Shown here in pieces: positions 1 to 8,122 of a DNA stretch of 64,000 nt. The notes under the pieces were generated by a model, which did no database searches, had not been told where the DNA came from, and worked only from the letters and a program-made list of their open reading frames with translations. Each line of letters starts with the position of its first letter. Position 1 is the first letter of the stretch. Source of the DNA: Sphingomonas paeninsulae (GTDB taxonomy: Bacteria > Pseudomonadota > Alphaproteobacteria > Sphingomonadales > Sphingomonadaceae); the NCBI RefSeq assembly GCF_003660165.1, contig NZ_CP032829.1, forward strand, positions 1,550,001-1,614,000, in the 5' to 3' direction. The position numbers and the translations under genes were made by a program.

Positions 1-968
1 TTGGGCGCTTCTTCCGCGCTGAGGCTCGGCATGTTAAGCGCGTTGGTGACGCCGCCATCCAGCAGGAAGTCGGACAGCTGTTCGGCAACCTGGATCGCGA
101 CATTGACCTGAGCTTCCGAAGTGGATGCGCCAAGGTGTGGTGTCGAGATGAAGTTCGGGGTGTTGAACAGTGGCGAATTGGTCGCTGGTTCCTCGACGAA
201 CACGTCGAGGGCAGCGCCGCCGACCTGACCCGAATCGAGAGCCTCCTTAAGAGCAACTTCATCGACCAGACCACCGCGTGCGCAGTTGATGATGCGAACG
301 CCCTTCTTGGTCTTGGCGATGTTCTCACGGCTCAGGATGTTGCGCGTCTGGTCCGTCAGTGGCGTGTGCAGCGTGATGAAGTCGGCGCGGGCGAGCAATT
401 CGTCCAGCGTGACCTTCTCTACGCCCATGTCGATGGCGCGTTCAGGCGTCAGGAATGGATCGTATGCGACGACCTTCATCTTGATGCCGCGCGCGCGTTC
501 GGCGACGATCGACCCGATGTTACCCGCACCGATCAGGCCGAGCGTCTTGGACGTCAGTTCGACACCCATGAAGCGGTTCTTTTCCCACTTGCCGGCTTGT
601 GTCGAAGCATCGGCTTCGGGAAGCTGGCGGGCGAGTGCGAACATCAGTGCGATGGCATGTTCGGCGGTCGTGATCGAGTTGCCGAATGGCGTGTTCATCA
701 CGACGATACCGGCGGCCGAAGCGGACGGGATATCGACGTTATCAACGCCGATGCCCGCGCGACCCACAACTTTCAGGTTGGTCGCGGCGGCGATAATTTC
801 CTTGGTGACTTTCGTTGCCGACCGGATAGCGAGGCCGTCATATTCACCAATGATTGCAATCAGTTCTTCTTTGGTCTTGCCGGTGATTTCATCGACCTGA
901 ATGCCGCGTGCACGAAAAATCTCGGCAGCTTTTGGATCCATTTTGTCGGAAATCAGAACTTTTACCAT
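1..968 (-). CDS. serA: D-3-phosphoglycerate dehydrogenase, 3' end beyond window
   Basis: Oxidises 3-phosphoglycerate to 3-phosphohydroxypyruvate with NAD, the first step of serine synthesis. Read on the minus strand from ATG at 968; about 322 codons are inside the window and the C-terminus is cut by the window edge. The protein begins MVKVLISDKMDPKAAEIF. It carries the Rossmann motif GLIGAGNIGS at about residues 143-152, the catalytic-arginine segment NCARGGLVDE near residue 230, and PHLGAST near residue 283 with the catalytic His. These are typical of the D-2-hydroxyacid dehydrogenase family. It lies 130 bp downstream of serC on the same strand, so the two probably form a serC-serA unit. Whether a C-terminal ACT-type regulatory domain follows cannot be seen. 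Confidence 0.95.
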   Translation of the reverse strand, partial: MVKVLISDKMDPKAAEIFRARGIQVDEITGKTKEELIAIIGEYDGLAIRSATKVTKEIIAAATNLKVVGRAGIGVDNVDIPSASAAGIVVMNTPFGNSITTAEHAIALMFALARQLPEADASTQAGKWEKNRFMGVELTSKTLGLIGAGNIGSIVAERARGIKMKVVAYDPFLTPERAIDMGVEKVTLDELLARADFITLHTPLTDQTRNILSRENIAKTKKGVRIINCARGGLVDEVALKEALDSGQVGGAALDVFVEEPATNSPLFNTPNFISTPHLGASTSEAQVNVAIQVAEQLSDFLLDGGVTNALNMPSLSAEEAP

Positions 969-997
969 TTAAGTGATCCTTTTAAAATCCGATCAGG

Positions 998-1067
998 CTG
1001 AGCTTGTCGAAGCCTTGCCCTTTTTCTCGCGACGTGAGCGAGAAGGGCAGCCCTTCGACAAGCTCAG
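998..1067. repeat. REP-like long palindrome between serC and serA
   Basis: Perfect 15-bp inverted arms, CTGAGCTTGTCGAAG at 998-1012 and its complement at 1053-1067. An inner arm pair (TTCTCGC/GCGAGAA with flanking CCC/GGG) would extend the hairpin. The 12-base string aagcgggtttat is also repeated at 1071 and 1091. Palindromes with these arms are familiar as dispersed repeats in sphingomonads (family knowledge). In the serC-serA intergenic it may also stabilise or partly terminate the transcript (inference). Confidence 0.75.
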
Positions 1068-1098
1068 GGGAAGCGGGTTTATAGTCTCGAAAGCGGGT

Positions 1099-2226
1099 TT
1101 ATGGTTTGACTTGGGTCCATGCCCAGTCGAGCCACGGTCCGAGTGCCACGACATCGGCGGTGTCGACAGTTGCGCCACACCAGATCCGCAGGCCCGGAGG
1201 GGCATCGCGATAACCGGCAATGTCATAGGCCGCGTGTTCTGCTTCGAGCAGCGCAGCGAACTTCTTGACGAGCGCTTCGTCGGCATTTTCGACTGTCAGG
1301 CACACGCTGGTGGTCGAACGCGCGGCCGGATCGACCGCGAGATGACCGAGCCACGGGCGGTCGGCAACGATCTTGTCGAGCGCCGCCGCATTGGCATTGC
1401 TGCGACCCATCAGACCGCTGAGGCCACCGAGATCCTTTGCCCATTCGAGTGCGAAGATCACGTCTTCGACGGCAAGCATCGATGGCGTGTTGATCGTCTC
1501 ACCCTTGAACACGCCTTCGGTCAGCTTGCCCTTGGAAACCAGACGGAAGACCTTTGGCAGCGGCCAGGCTGGGGTATAGCTTTCGAGGCGTTCGACGGCG
1601 CGGGGGCCGAGGATGATGACGCCGTGCGCGCCTTCGCCGCCAAGGACTTTCTGCCACGAGAAGGTCGTGACATCGAGCTTGTCCCACGGCAGGTCGTAGG
1701 CGAAAACCGCGCTGGTTGCGTCGGCAAAGGTCAGTCCTTCGCGCGTGTCAGAAATCCAGTCACCATCGGGAACGCGAACGCCCGACGTCGTGCCGTTCCA
1801 TGTGAACAGGACATCGTTGCTTTGGTCGATGGTCGAAAGGTCGGGCAGTTGGCCGTAATCGGCGCGAACGATGGTGGGATCGATTTTGAGCTGTTTGACG
1901 GCGTCGGTAACCCAGCCTTCGCCAAAGCTTTCCCACGCAACTGTGGTGACGGGCCGAGCGCCCAGCATCGTCCACATCGCCATTTCAAAGGCACCGGTGT
2001 CAGAACCGGGCACGATGCCGATGCGGTGAGTGGCGGGAACGCCAAGAATTTCGCGGGTCAAGTCGATGGCTAATTGAAGCCGTGCCTTGCCGATCTTGGA
2101 CCGGTGCGAGCGACCGAGCGATTCGGTGGCAAGACGCGCTGCTTCCCAGCCGGGAGGCTTGGCGCAGGGACCGGAAGAAAAATGGGGGCGCGCAGGCAGA
2201 ACCTGCGGTTTGGTAGGTACAGTCAT
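1099..2226 (-). CDS. serC: Phosphoserine aminotransferase
   Basis: Converts 3-phosphohydroxypyruvate and glutamate to phosphoserine and 2-oxoglutarate, the second step of serine synthesis; PLP-dependent, cytoplasmic. The 375-residue protein starts MTVPTKPQVLPARPHFSSGP, the N-terminus characteristic of the alphaproteobacterial SerC type. The segment TTFSWQKVLGGEGAHG contains the likely PLP-binding lysine. A longer frame opens at 2310, but ATG at 2226 is preferred because a GAGGAGAG ribosome-binding site lies 5-12 bases upstream and homology begins there. Upstream is a structured leader whose last hairpin contains this site, which suggests translational control. It precedes serA on the same strand. 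Confidence 0.95.
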   Translation of the reverse strand: MTVPTKPQVLPARPHFSSGPCAKPPGWEAARLATESLGRSHRSKIGKARLQLAIDLTREILGVPATHRIGIVPGSDTGAFEMAMWTMLGARPVTTVAWESFGEGWVTDAVKQLKIDPTIVRADYGQLPDLSTIDQSNDVLFTWNGTTSGVRVPDGDWISDTREGLTFADATSAVFAYDLPWDKLDVTTFSWQKVLGGEGAHGVIILGPRAVERLESYTPAWPLPKVFRLVSKGKLTEGVFKGETINTPSMLAVEDVIFALEWAKDLGGLSGLMGRSNANAAALDKIVADRPWLGHLAVDPAARSTTSVCLTVENADEALVKKFAALLEAEHAAYDIAGYRDAPPGLRIWCGATVDTADVVALGPWLDWAWTQVKP

Positions 2227-2290
2227 GTATTCTCTCCTCACAGAGAGCACGCGCGGCGTTGGGACCGCGTGGCCCGTCGCCGCACCTAGT
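2227..2290 (-). promoter_or_regulatory. Candidate serC leader RNA (two hairpins, the second holding the RBS)
   Basis: Read on the minus strand. A first stem pairs GCGGCG (2278-2283) with CGCCGC (2253-2258); inside it GGGCC pairs with GGTCC around an ACGC loop. A second stem pairs CTCTC (2243-2247) with GAGAG (2232-2236), with loop TGTGAG, so the Shine-Dalgarno GAGGAG is buried. The published serC leader of alphaproteobacteria is described as a structure upstream of serC-serA whose final stem overlaps the serC ribosome-binding site; gene, strand and architecture all match. Match to the covariance model was not tested. Confidence 0.6.
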
Positions 2291-2363
2291 CGTCTGAAAG
2301 CTGCGGTCAAGTGGGCGTTTTGTTATTGCAAGGTTCAGTAAAGACCGGCGATGGGTGAGCCGG

Positions 2364-3026
2364 ATGAACCGTGGCCTAATCTTTTCGCTCGCTATTCTGC
2401 TGACACTGGCGGGCTGTATCGGGCGTTCGAATCATCGTCCTAGCCCGCAGCGTCGACCGCCAAATCAGACAGTCGTCGTGCGTGGAAACGACCCTGTAGT
2501 TTTGAAGCAATGCCTTGGAAAGCTTGACCGATTGGTCGCGCGCTATGCGTTGCTGCCCGATCGGACTTTCGGCGGAAGTTGCGATGCTTTGGGCGCGGTG
2601 CAGTTGCGCGATATTGGAACGCCGACGACCAATCTGGGGGCGATGACCTGTGGATTGGCGAATGCTTTTGTGAACTGGGTGCAGAATGATTTGCAGGATC
2701 CGGCGCAGGAATATTTTCGTAGTCGCGTGGTGAAGATCGAGACGATGGGCACGTATTCCTGTCGTAACATCAATGGCGCGGCGACTGGAAGACTGTCCGA
2801 GCACGCGCACGCCAATGCGGTCGATGTCAGCGGCTTTGTGCTGGAGGACGGCCGACATGTTACTGTCGCCAACGACTGGACTGCGGGGGGCGATGGGGCG
2901 GCATTCCTACGCGCGGTTCATGCGTCGGCTTGCCGCCGATTCGTTACAATCCTCAGCCCGGATTATAACGCCCTGCACCACGACCATTTGCATTTCGACA
3001 TGGGCGGTAAATCATTTTGCCGTTAG
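2364..3026 (+). CDS. Extensin-like family lipoprotein
   Basis: Exported protein of about 220 residues. The N-terminus MNRGLIFSLAILLTLAGC has a lipobox ending at Cys 18, so it is probably a lipoprotein. The C-terminal half has SEHAHANAVDVSG and, near the end, HHDHLHFD. That H-x6-D ... H-x-H layout belongs to the extensin-like C-terminal domain (DUF family PF06904), which resembles the metal site of M15/LAS peptidases. A role in cell-wall metabolism is plausible but not shown. A GTG at 2355 would add three residues; ATG 2364 is chosen because it directly starts the signal sequence. It is followed 10 bp later by the LOG-family gene. Confidence 0.75.
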   Translation: MNRGLIFSLAILLTLAGCIGRSNHRPSPQRRPPNQTVVVRGNDPVVLKQCLGKLDRLVARYALLPDRTFGGSCDALGAVQLRDIGTPTTNLGAMTCGLANAFVNWVQNDLQDPAQEYFRSRVVKIETMGTYSCRNINGAATGRLSEHAHANAVDVSGFVLEDGRHVTVANDWTAGGDGAAFLRAVHASACRRFVTILSPDYNALHHDHLHFDMGGKSFCR

Positions 3027-3036
3027 AAGCGCGCGG

Positions 3037-3876
3037 ATGACAGAGACAAGAATCCCATCGCGCGTGTTTGAGCGCGCCGCCATCGAAGCCAAAAATACCA
3101 AACAATTCGAACCAACGCCACAAACCGAAAGCCCTGCCTATAAACTCGCGTTTCAGGACATGGATTTCCTGTTGCGCGAGGATCTGCGGCCGGTTCGCTT
3201 TCAGCTCGAATTGTTAAAACCCGAACTGATGCTTGAAGAGGCTGATATCGGGTCGATGATGGTGTTTTACGGATCGGCGCGTATCCCCGAACCGGGTGTG
3301 AAAGCGCAAAACAATGACCCTGCGGTTGCAGCCAGCCTCGAATCCAAATCGCATTATTATGAAGAAGCTCGCAAATTAGCGGCGCTTGCTAGCGCATCGC
3401 CGCGTGACCTGAACGGAAAACGGCACTTCGTCGTGTGTTCGGGTGGCGGCCCGTCGATCATGGAGGCCGCAAATCGCGGCGCTTCGGACGTGGGAGCCGA
3501 ATCTGTCGGCCTGAACATTGTTCTGCCGCACGAGCAGGCTCCAAACAAATATGTGACGCCGTCGCTAAGTTTTCAGTTCCATTATTTTGCGCTTCGCAAG
3601 ATGCACTTTCTGCTGCGTGCGCGGGCGGTGGCGGTGTTCCCCGGTGGCTTTGGTACGTTCGACGAGACGTTCGAACTGTTGACCTTGATCCAGACCGGCA
3701 AAATCAAACCGATGCCGGTGCTGATGTTCGGCAGGGAGTTTTGGACGCGGGTTATCGATTTCGATGCTCTGGCGGCTGAGGGCGTAATTTCGGCCAAGGA
3801 CATCGACCTGATTCGTTTCGTCGATACAGCCGATGAAGCATGGGCCGTCGTTCAGGATTTTTATCGAGAAGGTTAG
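3037..3876 (+). CDS. LOG-family nucleotide 5'-monophosphate phosphoribohydrolase-like protein
   Basis: A 279-residue Rossmann-fold protein of the LOG/TIGR00730 family. Signature segments are CSGGGPSIMEAANRGA and PGGFGTFDE, the latter being the family's PGGxGTxxE motif. Family members release the base from nucleoside monophosphates (cytokinin activation in plants and some bacteria; AMP nucleosidase-like activity elsewhere), so the substrate here is open. The frame is open upstream to 2773 inside the extensin-like gene, but ATG 3037 lies just after that gene's stop and fits the family length. The N-terminal 90 residues before the Rossmann core look like a helical extension. Confidence 0.8.
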   Translation: MTETRIPSRVFERAAIEAKNTKQFEPTPQTESPAYKLAFQDMDFLLREDLRPVRFQLELLKPELMLEEADIGSMMVFYGSARIPEPGVKAQNNDPAVAASLESKSHYYEEARKLAALASASPRDLNGKRHFVVCSGGGPSIMEAANRGASDVGAESVGLNIVLPHEQAPNKYVTPSLSFQFHYFALRKMHFLLRARAVAVFPGGFGTFDETFELLTLIQTGKIKPMPVLMFGREFWTRVIDFDALAAEGVISAKDIDLIRFVDTADEAWAVVQDFYREG

Positions 3877-3884
3877 GAAACTAT

Positions 3885-3919
3885 CGCCGTCATCCTGACA
3901 TAAGTTCAGGGTGACGGCG
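3885..3919. repeat. REP-like palindrome / bidirectional terminator
   Basis: Inverted repeat: CGCCGTCATCCTGA at 3885-3898 pairs with TCAGGGTGACGGCG at 3906-3919, with one G-T position and a short loop. It sits between the convergent LOG-family gene and cytochrome c gene, where it can end both transcripts. No clear T-run follows. Confidence 0.6.
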
Positions 3920-3931
3920 TAAATTCAGAAA

Positions 3932-4615
3932 TTAGGCTTTTGGCGCAGGCTTCGCAGTCGCGTTGCCGGATGCAGGAGCGTCAGCGCCTGTCGTTGCAGC
4001 TTTGCCTGCAGGTGCCGCTGCCGGAGTAGCAGCAGGACCGGCCGCGCCACCCGCAGGAGCCTTGGCAGGCTCTGCGCCCGGAGCAGGTGCGGCAGGAAGC
4101 GGCAGGTTCGAACCTTCGCTGTTCAGGTACACAATTACGTTGGCGCGATCTTCAGGTTTCGACAGTCCGGCAAATGTCATCTTGGTACCGGGCGCATAGC
4201 CGCGTGGCGATGTCAGCCACGCATTGAGCGCTTCGAAGTCCCACTTGCCCGCGCTCTTTGTTTTCAGCGCATCAGAGAATGCGAAACCGCCCTTACCTTG
4301 GGCTATCCCCTCTCCGACGGTTGCGTAAAGATTCGGTCCGATACCGTTCGCGCCGCCCGAATTGACCGTGTGGCAAGCCGCGCATTTTTTGAAAACGTCG
4401 GCACCCTTGGCAACGTCGGCGGTTGCAAGCAGTGTGGCGATCGGGACCACGACGGCAGCTTCTCCGCCGGCTTCGGCTTCGACGCCTTCAACGGTGTAAC
4501 CCATCGTCTTGGGGCGTTCGGAATGGAAAAACTCTCCGCTCACGATTGTTGTACCGAGCGCGACAATGCCTGCGCCAAGTACCATCATGGCTATCACGTT
4601 GGTGCGATTATCCAT
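3932..4615 (-). CDS. Membrane-anchored c-type cytochrome
   Basis: Electron carrier of 227 residues. Residues 5-27 form an uncleaved hydrophobic anchor. A single class I haem c motif CAACH is at 78-82 and the likely axial methionine is Met146 in GTKMTFAG. This matches the CycM/cytochrome c-552 type that links the bc1 complex to terminal oxidase in alphaproteobacteria (family knowledge). From about residue 170 the protein ends in a low-complexity Ala/Pro/Gly/Lys tail of about 55 residues, not part of the cytochrome fold. It is convergent with the LOG gene and divergent from pheA. Confidence 0.85.
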   Translation of the reverse strand: MDNRTNVIAMMVLGAGIVALGTTIVSGEFFHSERPKTMGYTVEGVEAEAGGEAAVVVPIATLLATADVAKGADVFKKCAACHTVNSGGANGIGPNLYATVGEGIAQGKGGFAFSDALKTKSAGKWDFEALNAWLTSPRGYAPGTKMTFAGLSKPEDRANVIVYLNSEGSNLPLPAAPAPGAEPAKAPAGGAAGPAATPAAAPAGKAATTGADAPASGNATAKPAPKA

Positions 4616-4645
4616 TGTTCACGAAGTCCCAAGCGTGTTGAAGTC

Positions 4646-4678
4646 GCGGTCCCTTTAGGAAAGCCGGGACAGGACCGC
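4646..4678. other. Inverted repeat in the cytochrome c / pheA divergent spacer
   Basis: GCGGTCC (4646-4652) pairs with GGACCGC (4672-4678); an alternative overlapping pairing is GTCCC (4650-4654) with GGGAC (4666-4670). The two are mutually exclusive. The role is unknown: operator, attenuator-like or incidental. No leader peptide rich in Phe was found before pheA. Confidence 0.35.
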
Positions 4679-4730
4679 AAGCGGGGACGCTTGCCTGATT
4701 TGCTGGCGGGCTTTAGGCGCTCATCCGCTC

Positions 4731-5627
4731 ATGAACCGCTATCCAGCACCAGCCCGCCCGATCGTCGCCGCGATGATCGCCGCCGCAGCCGCCGAACCGG
4801 AGCGCACGGTTGCGTTTCAGGGGGCACCGGGGGCGAATTCGCACATCGCGGTAAATCAGGCTTTCCCCGATGGGCTGCCTCTGCCGTGCTTTGCGTTCGA
4901 GGATGCCATCGACGCGGTGAGAGAAGGTCGTGCCGATTGCGCGATGATTCCGATCGAAAATTCGTTGCATGGGCGCGTGGCCGACATTCATTTTCTGCTG
5001 CCCGAATCGGGGCTGGTCATAACCGGCGAACATTTCTTGCCGATTCGCTATTCCCTGATGGGGCTGGGTGAACTGGCCGATGTGCATGAGGCGGTCAGCC
5101 ATCCGCAGGCTCTGGGACAATGCCGCCACTGGTTGCGGGCTCGGGGTATTCGACCGATCGCCTACGACGACACGGCGGGCGCAGCGGCTTTGGTGGTCGA
5201 GGGTGGTAATGCGAAAACTGCCGCCATCGCGCCTCCGCTGGCTGCCGAAATCTATGGCCTAAAGACGCTCGAACAGGGCATCGAGGATTCCGACGACAAT
5301 ATGACGCGCTTCGTTATTCTGGCGCTGAGGGAACCCGACCGCCGAATCGAGGGGCCGGTCATCACATCGCTGATCTTCCAGGTAAAGAACGTGCCAGCCG
5401 CGCTGTATAAGGCGATGGGCGGCTTTGCGACCAATGGCGTCAACATGACCAAGCTGGAAAGCTATCAGCGCGGCGCGAGCTTTGCCGCGACCGAGTTTTT
5501 TGCCGATATCGAGGGGCATCCAGAGGATCCCGCCGTTGCGCGCGCCCTGGAGGAACTGGCGTTCCATTCGAAATGGGTGCGACTGCTTGGTAGCTATCCC
5601 AAAGCGCGGGGGCGGGCGGCGTCCTGA
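4731..5627 (+). CDS. pheA: Prephenate dehydratase
   Basis: Decarboxylates and dehydrates prephenate to phenylpyruvate in phenylalanine synthesis. The 298-residue protein has the PDT domain from TVAFQGAPGANSH to DNMTRFVIL, which holds the catalytic Thr-Arg-Phe motif. A C-terminal ACT domain follows (segment KNVPAALYKAMGGFATNGVNMTKLES), which in this family binds phenylalanine for feedback inhibition. There is no chorismate mutase domain, so this is the monofunctional type. The start could also be ATG 4773, since no convincing Shine-Dalgarno precedes either. Its last 34 bp overlap the end of nudC on the other strand. Confidence 0.93.
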   Translation: MNRYPAPARPIVAAMIAAAAAEPERTVAFQGAPGANSHIAVNQAFPDGLPLPCFAFEDAIDAVREGRADCAMIPIENSLHGRVADIHFLLPESGLVITGEHFLPIRYSLMGLGELADVHEAVSHPQALGQCRHWLRARGIRPIAYDDTAGAAALVVEGGNAKTAAIAPPLAAEIYGLKTLEQGIEDSDDNMTRFVILALREPDRRIEGPVITSLIFQVKNVPAALYKAMGGFATNGVNMTKLESYQRGASFAATEFFADIEGHPEDPAVARALEELAFHSKWVRLLGSYPKARGRAAS

Positions 5628-6499
5628 TCAATTAGCCAGCTTTGCAGCAGGCTGTTCGCAATCGCGAACGGGGGCGGAGCTTTGAAACGGGCATCTTCGT
5701 CACCCGATAAGGCAGCGCGAACATCCTCGCGCGTCACCCACATCGCGTCTTCGAGTTCTTTGGTGTCGAGCGTGATCTCGTTATCGAGTGCTTCGGCGAC
5801 GCACGCGATCATCAGTTGCGATCCGCCGAACGGCCACGGTTGACTGGCGACATAACGGATGGTGCCGGTTGCCACGCCCGATTCCTCGAACAATTCGCGG
5901 CGCACTGCTTCTTCGATCGATTCGCCGGGTTCCAGGAAACCTGCCAGTGCCGAATAATTGCCGGGCGGAAAACGTGACTGGCGACCGACGAGAACCTTTC
6001 CCTCATATTCAGCGAGCATGATCACGACGGGGTCGGTGCGTGGGAAATGCTCTGTGCCGCAACTGTCGCATTTACGGCCCCAGCCTGCGCGGAATATTGT
6101 CGTGGTCGATCCACAACGAGCGCAGAAACGGTGTGTATTGTGCCAGGTGATGAGGCTGTGCGCGGTACCGTAAATTGCCGATTGTTCGGCCGGCAGTACG
6201 TTCAGCGCGCGCCACATGGACGGGGATCGCATAGCACTGCCGGAAACTTGCGCGGGCACGGAAATGAAGTGCGGCTTGTTGTCCAGAACGCCCAGAAGCA
6301 CGACCTCAGCATCATCGGACAGTTCGGCAAGGCTCAGCCACACAAGTTCGCCCTCGTCCGAAAGCCGCGGATCGAGTCCGTCGAGCGCCAGCAACCGCCC
6401 CCGCCAGTCATAGCGGAGTGCCGCGTAACCTTCGCGATCGCTGCGGATATGATCGACGCGGTCGAGTGGCGACCCTGTGAAACCCGTCACAGGCTCCAT
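5594..6499 (-). CDS. nudC: NAD(H) diphosphatase / NAD-cap hydrolase
   Basis: Nudix hydrolase that splits NADH to NMNH and AMP and, in studied homologues, removes NAD caps from RNA. 301 residues. It has the NudC zinc ribbon CARCG...CDSCG, then the Nudix box GFLEPGESIEEAVRRELFEE, then the SQPWPFGGSQLM segment specific to the NudC subfamily. The zinc ribbon is intact. It is convergent with pheA, with a 34-bp tail-to-tail overlap, and lies 16 bp downstream of mutY on the same strand, so co-transcription with mutY is likely. Confidence 0.92.
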   Translation of the reverse strand: MEPVTGFTGSPLDRVDHIRSDREGYAALRYDWRGRLLALDGLDPRLSDEGELVWLSLAELSDDAEVVLLGVLDNKPHFISVPAQVSGSAMRSPSMWRALNVLPAEQSAIYGTAHSLITWHNTHRFCARCGSTTTIFRAGWGRKCDSCGTEHFPRTDPVVIMLAEYEGKVLVGRQSRFPPGNYSALAGFLEPGESIEEAVRRELFEESGVATGTIRYVASQPWPFGGSQLMIACVAEALDNEITLDTKELEDAMWVTREDVRAALSGDEDARFKAPPPFAIANSLLQSWLIDQDAARPRALG

Positions 6500-6515
6500 C
6501 CCAATACCGTGTCGT

Positions 6516-7556
6516 TCATATTGTTACTTTCTCCATCATCACTGTCGCGACTTTTGCGAAGACGCTTGGCAACCCGGCTTCTTCAAGCAGGTCTATCGGC
6601 CACCATTCCCCGTCCGTTGATATGTTACAACCTGTTTCGGGAGTGCCGATCCGTATCGACAGCGTCAGGCGGAAGTGGGTGAAGACGTGGACGATTTCGC
6701 CGGCAGGCTCGCCCTGATGAAACGAGGCCTGATCCACCGATGCGGCTTTCGTCTCAAGCGTCGATGGAAAAGCGCGCATCCCGCCAAGCAAGCCCGATTG
6801 TGGGCGGCGGATAAGTAGCACCTGTCCGTCACGTTCGATCCAGAACGCGGTCGCGCTGCGTTCGGGCTTGGCGACCTTCGCGGCACGACGCGGATAGCTG
6901 GCGGGGTCATTCCGCGTGGCGAGGCAATCGGTTTGCAGTGGACATATCAGGCACGACGGGTGGCGCGGTGTGCAGATCGTGCTGCCGAGATCCATCATCG
7001 CCTGCGCGAAATCTCCGGCGCGGGTTTCCGGGGTAACGGTGTCTGTCAGACGCCATAGTTCCGGTTTCGATGAGGGCAGTGCCGTTTCCACCGCGAATAA
7101 CCGCGATACCACGCGTTCGACGTTGCCATCAACTACAACCGCTCGCTGGTGAAACGCAATCGCTGCAATGGCGGCGGCGGTATAGGTACCCACCCCCGGA
7201 AGTGTCCGCAAATCACCCTCGTTCGCTGGAAACACTCCTCCGTGTCCCGCAACAATGGCTCGCGCGCAGGCAAGCAGATTGCGCGCCCGTGCATAATAAC
7301 CAAGCCCCGCCCACGCAGCCATCACATCGGCATCGTCCGCAGCCGCCAGCCTATCCACGGTCGGCCAGCGCGCCGTGAACTTCGCAAAATAAGGCTTAAC
7401 CGCTCCAACCGTCGTCTGCTGAAGCATGATTTCCGACAGCCACACGCGATACGGATCGGGCGGCGACGACCCCGGTGGACTGCGCCACGGCAGGTCGCGA
7501 GCATGGGCATCGTACCAGCGAAGTAGTTTTGCGGAAATTGGGATATCGACGGACAC
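6516..7556 (-). CDS. mutY: A/G-specific adenine DNA glycosylase
   Basis: Removes adenine mispaired with 8-oxoguanine. 346 residues from GTG 7556. Landmarks: SEIMLQQTTV with the catalytic Glu, LPGVGTYTA hairpin-helix-hairpin, VVDGNVERV with the catalytic Asp, and the 4Fe-4S ligands C-x6-C-x2-C-x5-C in CTPRHPSCLICPLQTDC. A C-terminal Nudix-like domain recognises 8-oxoG. The frame is open upstream to 7694, but that part lies inside the divergent DciA-like gene and has no family similarity. Only 26 bp separate the two start codons, so their promoters overlap the neighbouring coding regions. Confidence 0.92.
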   Translation of the reverse strand: MSVDIPISAKLLRWYDAHARDLPWRSPPGSSPPDPYRVWLSEIMLQQTTVGAVKPYFAKFTARWPTVDRLAAADDADVMAAWAGLGYYARARNLLACARAIVAGHGGVFPANEGDLRTLPGVGTYTAAAIAAIAFHQRAVVVDGNVERVVSRLFAVETALPSSKPELWRLTDTVTPETRAGDFAQAMMDLGSTICTPRHPSCLICPLQTDCLATRNDPASYPRRAAKVAKPERSATAFWIERDGQVLLIRRPQSGLLGGMRAFPSTLETKAASVDQASFHQGEPAGEIVHVFTHFRLTLSIRIGTPETGCNISTDGEWWPIDLLEEAGLPSVFAKVATVMMEKVTI

Positions 7557-7582
7557 CGACCGCTTGTGGCAGAGGTGGGCCA

Positions 7583-8122
7583 ATGCCGAAACGTGAAAAG
7601 CCAGTTCCCGCCAAATCCGCTGCTCCAGAGCGTGCGCGGGGCGGACGTGCGCGTAGCGTTTCAGAGATTGTGCCCGACATCGGACGCGCTGCATTCCGCC
7701 GATTCGGCTTTGTGCAATCCTCGATCGTGAGCCGGTGGGGCGAGATCGTCGGTGAACGCTATGCTAAGGTGACGGCCCCCGAATCGATCCGCTTTCCCAA
7801 CGGCGCGCGGTCGAACGGCGTCCTGACCCTGACCGTCGCGGGCGCGCACGCTCCGATGATGCAGCACGTCACGCCTGTCATCATCGAACGGGTAAACCGT
7901 TTTTTCGGCTATGCGGCCGTCGTTCGCGTCGTCATGCGACAGGGCGACCTGCCCGCGCCCAAACTCCGCGCCGCGCCGCAACCCTTTGTGGTGGTCCCGG
8001 TCGAACTCGGCGAATCGCTGCGCACGATTGCCGACCCTGAGTTGAAGGCGGTTCTCGAATCGCTCGCTCAGGGTGTTGCCGCTGCAACGGCGCTTTCGGT
8101 TTCACTTGGAAAGATCAGCTGA
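7583..8122 (+). CDS. DUF721 / DciA-family protein
   Basis: A 179-residue basic protein with the DUF721 core (FGFVQSSIVSRWGEIVGERYAKVTAPESIRF). DUF721 includes DciA, the ancestral loader of the DnaB replicative helicase in bacteria lacking DnaC (family knowledge). A C-terminal extension of about 70 residues is less conserved. ATG 7583 is chosen over the upstream in-frame 7475 because family similarity starts here. It is the first gene of a likely operon: its TGA overlaps the next ATG by one base (TGATG), and two DsbA-like genes and smc follow. Confidence 0.75.
   Translation: MPKREKPVPAKSAAPERARGGRARSVSEIVPDIGRAAFRRFGFVQSSIVSRWGEIVGERYAKVTAPESIRFPNGARSNGVLTLTVAGAHAPMMQHVTPVIIERVNRFFGYAAVVRVVMRQGDLPAPKLRAAPQPFVVVPVELGESLRTIADPELKAVLESLAQGVAAATALSVSLGKIS

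Noticed and set aside
135-1001. Long plus-strand open frames over serA and serC (135-1001, 973-2073)
   Set aside because: They are antisense to clearly conserved minus-strand enzymes and have no family similarity.
4616-4730. Phenylalanine leader-peptide attenuator for pheA
   Set aside because: Inverted repeats exist, but no short Phe-rich ORF or T-run follows.
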